DNA of 64,000 nucleotides from Saccopteryx bilineata (taxonomy: Eukaryota > Chordata > Mammalia > Chiroptera > Emballonuridae): the NCBI RefSeq assembly GCF_036850765.1, contig NC_089498.1, forward strand, positions 48,473,795 to 48,537,794, given 5' to 3'. Numbering within the stretch: position 1 is the stretch's first letter; the number at the start of each line of letters is the position of its first letter. The translations under genes and the position numbers were made by a program. The notes below the pieces were generated by a model. That model had not been told where the DNA came from and did not search any database. It worked only from the letters and a program-made list of their open reading frames with translations. Below, piece after piece: positions 55,281-64,000 of the stretch.

Positions 55281-56460
55281 GGTCTTTTAAAAAAAAAGAG
55301 GGTGTTTTTTTTTGTCCTGAAGTTCCTAGACCTCCCTAAGGAACCAATGTACTTCCCAGCCCACAGAGGAATTTCCCATCTATTCCTGCCAGTGTTTCTC
55401 CAATACCCTCAAAGGAGGGGATAGTTCATTCTCTTTATCTAACCATTAGGATGAAATGGGAGCTGAGGCTGTTTCCTGGTGTCCTGAGGTGACTAATGCA
55501 AGTGACTCAGGACCACAGCCTAAGTGATGTAGCTCAAATGTGATAATCAGAAGAAGGTCCAGATGGGTTGTAATGCTCAGTGAAAGATGCATGTGGGTTA
55601 TAGACATGAACAATACAAAATGAGCTTGGATGTCTAGACAATAAAGTGGTGAGAACACCAAAAAATATGCAGCACAATAAGTGCCATGAAGGAAATAAAT
55701 GAGGTACAGGGAGGGAAGCCATAGATGAACTGGGCTTATTTCCCTTCAAAGGCAAAAAGAATGATGTCTTGAGAATCCAAATGAAAACACTGCATGATGG
55801 GGTGGGTATGATGTGGTGGGTAGATGGTGTTATATTGAGTGGGACACTTGAAACCACGTTAGTACAATAAATTTTAAAAGAAAAGAAAACCCTAAACCTG
55901 GGAGAAACAACAAGGCAGGCACATGCCAATGGTCTGTCCTGAAGTAAACATTTTATTTTATATATGATTACATTTAACACATTGTGTCTTTTGGTCCTCG
56001 TGATATTCCTCTAGGTTAAATATAATTACACCTGTTTAATAGACAAAGAAACTGAGACTAGGAGGGTGTAAGATAATTATTAATTTATTTCAGAAATATT
56101 TATGACATCAGGGTCTTTTAGCCCCGTCAGTAGAGGGCCTCTGACATCAAGACGCAGACTTCCTGTGATCTCCACTGTCAAAGTGCCACCCAGGGTGGGG
56201 CGCAAGTAGGTTGACAGTAGTGAGTATGTGAAACACAGTTTATCCTTGTATTATTTATTAATTATTATAGTATTTTCCATATGTACAACTGTAAACCTAC
56301 TTTTGCCTTACCCTGTAGTATGGTTACAAAAGGTACAAATGTGAAAAATATAAGTTACAATGTAACTCAAATGTAAACACAATGCATTACATAAAGGAAA
56401 ATACAAGAGTTATTTCCAAACTTTCCAAGTACACTGTATGGATTAAAAATGCCAACATCA
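55281..56460. other. Unique DNA with a MIR scrap
   Basis: No gene. An antisense MIR piece may be at 55985-56075 ('agacaaagaaactgagac'). The 148-codon minus-strand frame at 55534-55980 shows no domain I recognise and no supporting signals. Confidence 0.4.
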
Positions 56461-56628
56461 TTCTGACCTGTGGTGACACAGTGGATAAAGCATCGACCTG
56501 GAACGCTGAGGTCGCCAGTTCAAAACCTGGGGTTTGCCTGGTCAAGGCACCTATGGGAGTTGATGTTTCCTGATCCTCTCCCCTTTTTTCTCTCTTGTCA
56601 CTCTCTCTAAATGAATAAGTAAAATCTT
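56461..56628 (+). mobile_element. Bat SINE, type B, split at its tail by L1 copy 2
   Basis: Head 'ctgacctgtggtgacacagtgg', 'ctggaacgctgaggtcgcc', 'caaggcacctatgggagttg', CT-rich tract and 'taaatgaataagtaaaat' tail. L1 copy 2 begins directly in this tail. Confidence 0.9.
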
Positions 56629-56809
56629 TTTTTTTTTTATTTTTTTTTTTTATAATTTTATTTTTTTAATGGGGTGACATCAATAAATCAGGATACATAT
56701 ATTCAAAGATAACAAGTCCAGGTTATCTTGTCGTTCAATTATGTTGCATACCCACCACCCAAAGTCAGATTGTCCTCCGTCACCCTCTATCTTGTTCTCT
56801 CTGTGCCCC

Positions 56810-56852
56810 TCCCCCTCCCCCTTTCCCTCCCCCATTCCCCCCTCCCCCCCGT
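56810..56852 (-). promoter_or_regulatory. G-rich tract in L1 copy 2 3'UTR
   Basis: Minus-strand runs of four or more G, quadruplex-capable, matching 26500-26545 in copy 1 with small length differences. Confidence 0.7.
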
Positions 56853-56890
56853 AACCACCACACTCTTATCAATGTCTCTTAGTTTCACTA

Positions 56891-59800
56891 TTATGTCCCA
56901 CCTACGTATGGAATAATACAGTTCCTGGTTTTTTCTGATTTACTTATTTCGCTTTGTATCATGTTATCAAGATCCCACCATTTTGCTGTAAATGTTCCGA
57001 TGTCATCATTTCTTATGGCTGAGTAGTATTCCATAGTGTATATGTGCCACATCTTCTTTATCCAGTCATCTATTGATGGGCTTTTTGGTTGTTTCCATGT
57101 CCTGGCCACTGTGAACAATGCTGCAATAAACATGGGGCTGCATGTGTCTTTACGTATCAATGTTTCTGAGTTTTGGGGATATATACCCAGTAGAGGAATT
57201 GCTGGGTCATAAGGTAGTTCTATTTTCAGTTTTTTGAGGAACCACCATACTTTCTTCCATAATGGTTGTACTACTTTACATTCCCACCAACAGTGGATGA
57301 GGGTTCCTTTTTCTCCACAGCCTCTCCAACATTTGCTATTACCTGACTTGCTAATAACAGCTAATCGAACAGGTGTGAGGTGATATCTCATTGCCGTTTT
57401 GATTTGCATTTCTCTAATAGCTAAAGAAGATGAGCATCTTTTCATATATCTGTTGGCCATTTGTATCTCTTCCTGGGAGAAGTGTCTATTCATATCCTTT
57501 TCCCATTTTTTTATTGGATTGTTTGTTTGTTTGTTGTTGAGTTTTATGAGTTCTTTGTATATTTTGAATATTAAGCCCTTATCTGAGCTGTTGTTTGAAA
57601 ATATCATTTCCCATTTAGTTGGCTTTCTGTTTATTTTGTTATCAGTTTCCCTTGCTGAGCAAAAACTTCTTAGTCTGATGTAGTCCCATTCATTAATTTT
57701 TGCCTTCACTTCTCTTGCCATTGGAGTCAAATTCATAAAATGCTCTTTAAAACCCAGGTCCATGAGTTGAGTACCTATGTCTTCTTCTATGTACTTAATT
57801 GTTTCAGGTCTTATGTTTAGATCTCTGATCCATTTTGAGTTAATTTTTGTACAGGGGGAGAGACTGTAGTCCAGTTTCATTCTTTTGCATGTGGCTTTCC
57901 AGTTTTCCCAGCACCATTTATTGAAGAGGCTTTCTTTTCTCCATTGTGTGTTGTTGGCCCCTTTATCAAAAATTATTTGACTATATATATGTGGTTTTAT
58001 TTCTGGACTTTCTATTCTGTTCCATTGGTCTGAGTGTCTATTTTTCTGCCAATACCATGCTGTTTTGATTGTCGTGGCCCTATAATAGAGTTTGAAGTCA
58101 GGTATTGTTATGCCCCCAGCTTCATTCTTTTTCTTTAGGATTGCTTTGGCTATTCGGGGTTTTTTATAGTTCCATATAAATCTGATGATTTTTTGCTCTA
58201 TTTCTTTAAAAAATGTCATTGGAAGTTTGATGGGAATTGCATTAAATTTGTATATTGCTTTGGGTAATATAGCCATCTTGATTATATTTATTCTTCCTAG
58301 CCAAGAAGAAGGTATATTCTTCCATCTCATTATATCTTTCTCAATTTCCCTTAACAATGGTTTATAGTTTTCATTATATAAGTCCTTTACATTCTTTGTT
58401 ATGTTTATTCCTAAGTATTTTATTTTTTTTGTTGCAATCGTGAAGGGGATTATTCTTTTGAGTTCCTTCTCAGTTGTTTCATTGTTGGCATATAGAAAGG
58501 CTATGGACTTTTGTATGTTAATTTTGTATCCTGCGACCTTACTGTATTGGCTTATTGTTTCTAGTAGTCTTTTTGTGGATTCTTTGGGGGTTTCGATGTA
58601 TAGGATCATATCATCTGCAAAAAGTGATACCTTTACTTCTTCTTTTCCGATATGGATGCCTTTTATTTCTTTGTCTTGTCTGATTGCTCTGGCTAGAACC
58701 TCTAGTACCACATTAAATAAGAGTGGAGAGAGTGGACAACCCTGTCTTTTCCTGATTTAAGGGGGAAAGCCTTCAGTTTAGTGCCATTTAATATGATGTT
58801 AGCTGATGGTTTATCATATATGGCCTTTATCATGTTGAGATATTTTCCTTCTATACCCATTTTGTTGAGAGTCTTAAACATAAAATTGTGTTGTATTTTA
58901 TCGAAAGCCTTTTCTGCATCTATTGATAAGATCACGTGGTTTTTGTTCTTTGTTTTGTTGATATGGTGTATTACATTAACCGTTTTACGTATGTTGAACC
59001 ATCCTTGAGATTCTGGGATGAATCCCACTTGATCATGATGTATTATTTTTTTAATATGTTGTTGTATTCGATTTGCTAGTATTTTGTTTAGTATTTTAGC
59101 ATCTGTATTCATTAGAGATATTGGTCTGTAGTTTTCTTTTTTTGTGCCATCCTTGCCTGGTTTTGGTATGAGGGTTATGTTGGCCTCATAAAATGTGTTT
59201 GGAAGTATTGCTTCTTCTTCAATTTTTTGGAAGACTTTGAGTAGAATAGGAACCAAGTCTTCTTTGAATGTTTGATAAAATTCGCTGGTATAGCCGTCAG
59301 GGCCTGGACTTTTATTTTTGGGGAGGTTTTTAATGGTTTTTTCTATTTCTTCTCTACTGATAGGTCTGTTTAGGCTTTCTGCTTCTTCTTGACTCAGTCT
59401 AGGAAGGTTGTATTTTTCTAGGAATTTATCCATTTCTTCTAGGTTGTTGAATTTAGTGGCATAAAGTTTTTCATAGTATTCTACAATAATTCTTTGTATA
59501 TCTACGGTGTCCATGGTGATTTCTCCTCTTTCATTTTGGATTTTGTTTATATGAGTTCTTTCTCTTTTTTCCTTGGTAAGTCTTGCCAAGGGTTTGTCAA
59601 TTTTGTTGATCTTTCAAAGAACCAGCTCCTTGTTCTATTAATTTTTTCTATAGTTTTTCTGTTCTCTAATTCATTTATTTCTGCTCTGATTTTTATTATC
59701 TCCTTTCTTCGGCTGGTTTTGGGTTGTCTTTGTTCTTCTTTTTCTAGTTCCTTAAGGTGGGAAGTTAAGTGGTTCACTTGGGCTCTCTCTTGTTTGTTCA

Positions 59801-60717
59801 TATATGCCTGAAGCGATATGAACTTCCCTCTTATCACTGCTTTTGCTGCATCCCATAGATTCTGATATGTCGTATTGTCATTTTCATTAGTCTGTATATA
59901 TCTTTTGATCTCTGCACTTATTTCTTCTTTGACCCATTCATTTTTTAAAAGTATGTTGTTTAGTTTCCACATTTTTGTGGGATTTTTTTCCTCTTTTTTG
60001 CAGTTGAATTCTAGTTTCAAGGCTTTATGATCAGAAAATATGCTTGGCACAACTTCAATTTTTCTGAATTTGCTTATGTTGTTTTTGTGGCCCAACATAT
60101 GGTCAATTCTTGAGAATGATCCATGTACACTGGAGAAAAATGTATACTCAGTCACTTTGGGATGAAATGTCCTGTAGATGTCTATCATATCCAGGTGCTC
60201 TAGTGTTTTGTTTAAGGCCACTATGTCTTTGTTGATTCTCTGTTTGGATGACCAATCTAGAGCCGTCAGCGGTGTATTGAGGTCTCCAAGTATGATTGTA
60301 TTTTTGTCAGTTTTTGTTTTAAGATCAATAAGTAGCTGTCTTATATATTTTGGTGCTCCTTGGTTTGGTGCATATATATTAAGAATTGTTATGTCTTCTT
60401 GATTCAGTGTCCCCTTAGCCATTATGAAATGGCCATTTTTGTCTCTGAGTACTTTTCCTGTCTTGTAGTCAGCATTATCCGATATGAGTATTGCTACACC
60501 TGCTTTTTTTTGGATGTTATTTGCTTGGAGTATTGTTTTCCAGCCTTTCACTTTGAATTTGTTTTTATCCTTGTTACTTAGATGAGTTTCCTGTAGGCAG
60601 CATACAGTTGGATTTTCCTTTTTTAATCCATTCTGCTACTCTGTGCCTTTTTATTGGTGAGTTTAATCCGTTTACATTTAGTGTAATTATTGATACTTGT
60701 GAGTTCCCTATTGCCAT
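56891..60717 (-). pseudogene. L1 copy 2 ORF2 (EN-RT), frameshifted
   Basis: ATG at 60717-60715. An extra C at 60617-60618 shifts the frame after about 33 codons. The next stretch (60551-59547) holds the endonuclease with GDLNTPLT and [11 protein letters not shown] one-base loss at 59612-59614, just after WFFE, shifts again and is shared with copy 1. The stretch 59589-58702 carries '[13 protein letters not shown]' and '[13 protein letters not shown]'. A lost base at about 58747 shifts a third time. The last 606 codons (58711-56891) include [10 protein letters not shown] (58621-58592), '[14 protein letters not shown]', and the Cys-rich '[18 protein letters not shown]'. Catalytic residues survive but the chain is not continuous. 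Confidence 0.96.
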
Positions 60718-60947
60718 TTTATATCTTGCTTTCTGTTAGTTTTGTGTCTTGTTTGATCCTTCTCTTTCGTTTTTCTATCTTTTGTTTTTATTTGGTTGTA
60801 TTCCATACATCTTTCCTCTGTTGCTATCTTTTTTATCTCATGTGCTTCTGTGGTGGTTTTTTCAATGGTGGTTACCTTTGAGTAATGAAAAGGGTCCCTA
60901 CCCTGTTCATTGTAGCGAACTATTTTGTGAGTACTTTTGCACTCCAT
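60708..60947 (-). CDS. 79-codon ORF in L1 copy 2 inter-ORF spacer
   Basis: Identical translation to the frame at 30628-30389 in copy 1. Its TAG (60710-60708) lies 7 bases inside ORF2, whose ATG is at 60717-60715, so the two frames overlap by 10 bases. No domain recognised; function unknown and possibly none. Confidence 0.3.
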   Translation of the reverse strand: MECKSTHKIVRYNEQGRDPFHYSKVTTIEKTTTEAHEIKKIATEERCMEYNQIKTKDRKTKEKDQTRHKTNRKQDIKWQ

Positions 60948-61043
60948 CGTCCTTTGCTACTGTTAATCTCCATCTTCTCCCCCTCTTTCTTTTTGTTGTT
61001 GTCACAGTTTAAATTTGGTTTTATTGTGTTCTTCTTGGAGCTT

Positions 61044-62039
61044 TTACTTGTGGCTCTGTTTTTTTTTGTTCTTTGTATCTGATTGGAGAACCCCCTTTAG
61101 TAATTCCTGGAGTGGGGGTTTTCTGATGATAAATTCCCTCATCTTTTCTGTATCTGTGAATGTTTTTATTTCTCCTTCGTATTTGAAGGATAGCTTTGAT
61201 GGGTATAGTATTCGTGGCTGAAAGTTCCTCTCTTTCAGGACTTTAAATATTGGGGTCCACTCTCTTCTAGCTTGTAGAGTTTCTGCTGAGAAATCTGATG
61301 ATAATCTAATGGGCCTTCCTTTATATGTTGTATTCTTCTTTTTCCTGGCTGCCTTGAGAATTTTTTCTTTGCTGTTTGTTTGTGCCAATTTCATTATGAT
61401 ATGCCTTGGAGTAGGTTTGTTGGGGTTAAGAAAACTCGGAGTTCTGTTTGCTTCTTGAACTTGAGGCTTTAGTTCTTTCCACAGGCTTGGGAAGTTCTCA
61501 TCTATTATTTGTTTGAGTATGTTCTCCATTCCATTTTCTCTCTCTTCTCCCTCTGATATACCTATTATTCTTATGTTATTCTTTTTGATGGAGTCAGATA
61601 ATCCTTGTAGGGCTATCTCATTTTTTTTAATTTTTGAGTCTCTTTCTTCTTCTCTCTGTTGTGCCTCAAGTTGCTTGTCTTCTATTTCACTAATCCTCTC
61701 TTCTATCTGACCTGTTCTATTAGCTAAGCTTGTTATTTCGTTTTTCAGCTCGTGAATTGAGTTTTTCATCTCTGTTTGATTTGTTTTTATAGTTTCAATT
61801 TCCTTGGACATATATTCTTTGTGTTCATTGAGTTGTTTTCTGAGCTCCCTAAATTGCCTTTCTGTGTTTTCTTGTATATCTCGGAGGATTTTTAGGATTT
61901 CTATCTTGAATTCTCTGTCATTTAGCTCCAAGGTTTCCAATATATTAAATTTTTTCTCCATAGATTTTTCCTCATCTAGCTGTGTTACCTCTCTTTCTTT
62001 TGTATCCATGATATTCGATTTTCTCTTCCTTAATGGCAT
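61044..62039 (-). CDS. L1 ORF1p, RNA-binding chaperone (copy 2)
   Basis: Open for 331 codons from ATG 62039 (MPLRKRKSN). Residues ~30-145 are a Glu/Lys/Gln-rich coiled coil for trimerisation. Residues ~150-240 are the RRM region, with 'NNIRIIGISEGEE' and 'PRHIIMKLAQT'. Residues ~245-322 are the C-terminal domain with 'SAETLQARREW', 'FQPRILYPSKLSF' and 'MREFIIRKPPLQELL'. Length is close to human ORF1p (338). The C terminus ends KKKQSHK, because a nine-T run near 61059-61067 replaces the ten-T run of copy 1, so one of the two has a shifted tail. It would act in the cytoplasm in L1 ribonucleoprotein. Not a host gene. Confidence 0.93.
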   Translation of the reverse strand: MPLRKRKSNIMDTKEREVTQLDEEKSMEKKFNILETLELNDREFKIEILKILRDIQENTERQFRELRKQLNEHKEYMSKEIETIKTNQTEMKNSIHELKNEITSLANRTGQIEERISEIEDKQLEAQQREEERDSKIKKNEIALQGLSDSIKKNNIRIIGISEGEERENGMENILKQIIDENFPSLWKELKPQVQEANRTPSFLNPNKPTPRHIIMKLAQTNSKEKILKAARKKKNTTYKGRPIRLSSDFSAETLQARREWTPIFKVLKERNFQPRILYPSKLSFKYEGEIKTFTDTEKMREFIIRKPPLQELLKGVLQSDTKNKKKQSHK

Positions 62040-62329
62040 CTGAGGGTGGTTTTGTTGATAGTATTAATGAGATTTAATAAAGAATAAAAAGTTTAAAAAA
62101 TAACAATAAAAAAATAAAAAATCGAAAAGAGTTGTTTTTTTTAAAAAAAAACTAATAATGAAATAAAGAAAAATAAAATAAAAATTAAAGAAAAGGAAAT
62201 TATTCCCCCCCTCCTTTTTTCCTCTCCTCTCCTCTCCCCTCTTTTTTGAGAAAATCTTGTGGTGGACTGTGAATTATAACAAACAATGCCTGTGATGGAG
62301 GGCCTGAATTGGGGAAAAGTAATAAAGGG

Positions 62330-62366
<37 letters not shown>

Positions 62367-64000
62367 AAAGAAAAAAGAAAAAAAAAGAGCGTATGGACCC
62401 ACAAAAAGCAAATAAGGAAAAAATTTGGGTCAAGAATGAAATGATTTGCTTTTAGGTGTTGGTTGTCTAAGAGTTATGATGAGAGGAATAAGAGGAAAAT
62501 GGAAAAATGGGGGGACAAATTAAAAAATTACTATTGTATTTAGTGGAACAAGAACTAGATAATATGGAGAGCCAGGGATGAGAGCACTGCTAGCGAGTTA
62601 AAAAGGTGAAGTAAAAACCCCCCAAAATGCCACAAACATAGGTTTGAATCCCAGATAAGATAATTTGTTTGTTATTGAGGTTTGAATGAGAGGAGATGTA
62701 AAGGAGAAAGGAAGAAACTAATATAGAGGGAGAAAAGAAAGAGAGAGAGAGAAAAAAAGAGGGAACCACTAAAAGAAGAAAAAAGAAAGGAGAGAGAGAG
62801 AGAGTTAAGGGTTTTGGAGTGCAACCCTCATAGAGAGAAAGGAAGAGAATAGAAAAGATAATGGGAGATGTAACACTTATGGGTAGTGTAGTTCAAGGAG
62901 AGGAGAGAGTAAGACTGGTAGAGAGTTAATCGGCCAAATTGGAGGAGGAAAAAAAAGTCTCAAGAATGAAGATAAGAGAAACAAACGAACAAATATAATA
63001 AAATGGGATAGGTTATAAAGTCTGCAGATTATTCTTGATTTTGAGAGGTTATCTTCTTGCTTTTTCTTTTCTCTCCCTCTTCCTGGTCGGTGACTCTGTA
63101 CCCCGGGTTCTGCCCCTTTGGCACGCTCAGGTAGAGGTTTGCAGTTGATAAGTCTCTATGGCAATGTCATGTATTGTGCTTTAGTCTCGTTGGCAGTCGA
63201 AGCTCAATAGCATTTATAGGCGCCGACAGTGAGAGAGTCCGTGTTCCTGGAGCCTTTCTCCTAGTCTTTCCTTCCTTAATTAGTAGCCTGATAATCCAGC
63301 TATGGGGTTGCTGCTACCTCTGCCTGGATAGTAAGAGGCTCAAAGAGCTGGCAACTCCCCACTCTATTTCCACTCAGCACAGGGCTCTGGGTAAGGCTCA
63401 GTCAGTCAGAGCTGCTAGCATAATCAGGCGGGCTTTCTGCCCACTCAAAGACCTCTGGCTCTGCCACTCTGTCCGGTAACACAAGTGGGCGCCCACTTCC
63501 GGGGCGCTTGGAGGAAACTCTCACTCACTGTCTGCGACCAGGATATCCGGCCAGCAGTCTCACACTCTGAGTGAAACCCCCAACCGCAGGGAAAAGTTGT
63601 AGCGTTGGAATTGAGTCTCACTCCGTCCCCGTGCGCGGCTTTTGCAAGGCGCTAGGGCGGCTCGAGATTCCGCTTTGGCCCACACAAAGGCCCCTGACTC
63701 TGCCCCTCTGTGCGATAACACGGGCGCGCACTGCCGAGGCACTCGGAGGAATCGCTCACTCCTTATCTGCGCGCGCAAACCAGGATATGAGGCCGTCCGC
63801 GGTTCCCTCTGAGTGAAACACCCTCCAGCACGGAAAATCTCCACCGTTGGAATTAGTTCTCACTCCCTCCCGTGCGTGGCTTTCCCAGGAAGAAATTCTC
63901 GCCCACTAACTGCGCACCGACCAGGAGACCGAGTAAAATGGCCGCTCTGCTTTTCTTTCTTTGTTTGGGTTTGGCGCAAGTGTTAGCTTGTATTGCCCGG
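62040..64000 (-). promoter_or_regulatory. L1 copy 2 5'UTR (partial)
   Basis: Homologous to the copy 1 5'UTR with a longer A run (plus strand 62332-62364). A deletion of about 99 bp relative to copy 1 joins 'tttcccagg' to 'aagaaattctcgcc' at about 63888, removing most of the third monomer. A 3-base repeat AGG at both ends suggests a slip or microhomology event. Confidence 0.85.
63455..63890 (-). repeat. Tandem ~240-bp monomers in L1 copy 2 5'UTR
   Basis: Units start at 63455 and 63694 (period 239, as in copy 1). The partial third unit present in copy 1 is lost here. Confidence 0.85.

Larger units (their letters stand above)
56629..64000 (-). mobile_element. Young L1 (copy 2), 5' end beyond window
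   Basis: Same structure, order and orientation as copy 1, nearly identical by eye along the whole shared length. It runs from the tail complement at about 56629 into the 5'UTR at 64000; comparison with copy 1 puts roughly 365 more bases outside the window. ORF1 is open over 331 codons. ORF2 is three or more frames, so the copy is also inactive, though less damaged than copy 1. Its left flank is a type B SINE, unlike copy 1, so it is a separate insertion and not a duplicated segment. Confidence 0.97.

Noticed and set aside
55534..55980. 148-codon minus-strand frame as a possible gene
   Set aside because: No recognisable domain, no splice or promoter context, and it overlaps ordinary AT-rich DNA.
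26322..64000. Copies 1 and 2 as a segmental duplication
   Set aside because: Identity stops exactly at the L1 3' ends, copy 1 has its own 14-bp target duplication, and the outside flanks differ.

Overview
This window is mammalian genomic DNA, very probably from a bat. I find no protein-coding gene of the host. There are no exon series, no recognisable host protein, and no operon-like layout. Nearly everything I can name is a transposable element or simple repeat. The bat call rests on dense, young, tRNA-derived SINEs whose heads read like CCCTGGCCGGTTGGCTCAG or CTGACCAGGTGGTGGCGCAG, which are the style of Chiroptera SINEs as I remember them. Nonautonomous hAT transposons with clean 8-bp duplications and very young L1s point the same way. 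I cannot place the family of bat with confidence.

Layout. 1-5.2 kb: mostly unique AT-rich DNA with old MIR, hAT and L1 scraps, then a (TG)n tract and a clean five-copy 30-bp minisatellite. 5.2-13.2 kb: an ancient + strand L1 ORF2, split first by a bat SINE (5.7-6.1 kb) and then by a near-full-length, decayed, antisense L1 (6.53-12.97 kb). 13.2-26.2 kb: unique DNA with SINEs, MIRs, an MLT1 LTR end, and a 345-bp solo LTR nested in an older LTR-like repeat (23.06-23.41 kb). 26.3-34.1 kb: a complete 7.8-kb young L1 (copy 1) on the minus strand with a 14-bp target duplication. 34.3-56.5 kb: old L1 ends, MIRs, SINEs, three hAT-type elements (36.9, 50.3, 54.55 kb), a Tigger-like remnant (51.3 kb), and a long GAA tract (53.5 kb). 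56.6-64.0 kb: a second, nearly identical L1 (copy 2), same orientation, whose 5' end runs off the window.

The two young L1s are the main content. Both have a roughly 2.4-kb 5'UTR carrying tandem ~240-bp monomers, an ORF1 with coiled-coil, RRM and C-terminal regions, a long inter-ORF spacer holding a 79-codon ORF that overlaps the ORF2 start, and an ORF2 with endonuclease, reverse transcriptase and Cys-rich regions. Both ORF2s are broken, and one of the breaks is shared between the copies. Their orientation and spacing make them substrates for unequal recombination.

I did not find a convincing novel gene system. The observations most worth checking are the L1 monomeric promoter, the small inter-ORF reading frame, the shared ORF2 frameshift, the solo LTR, and the hAT insertions with perfect duplications.
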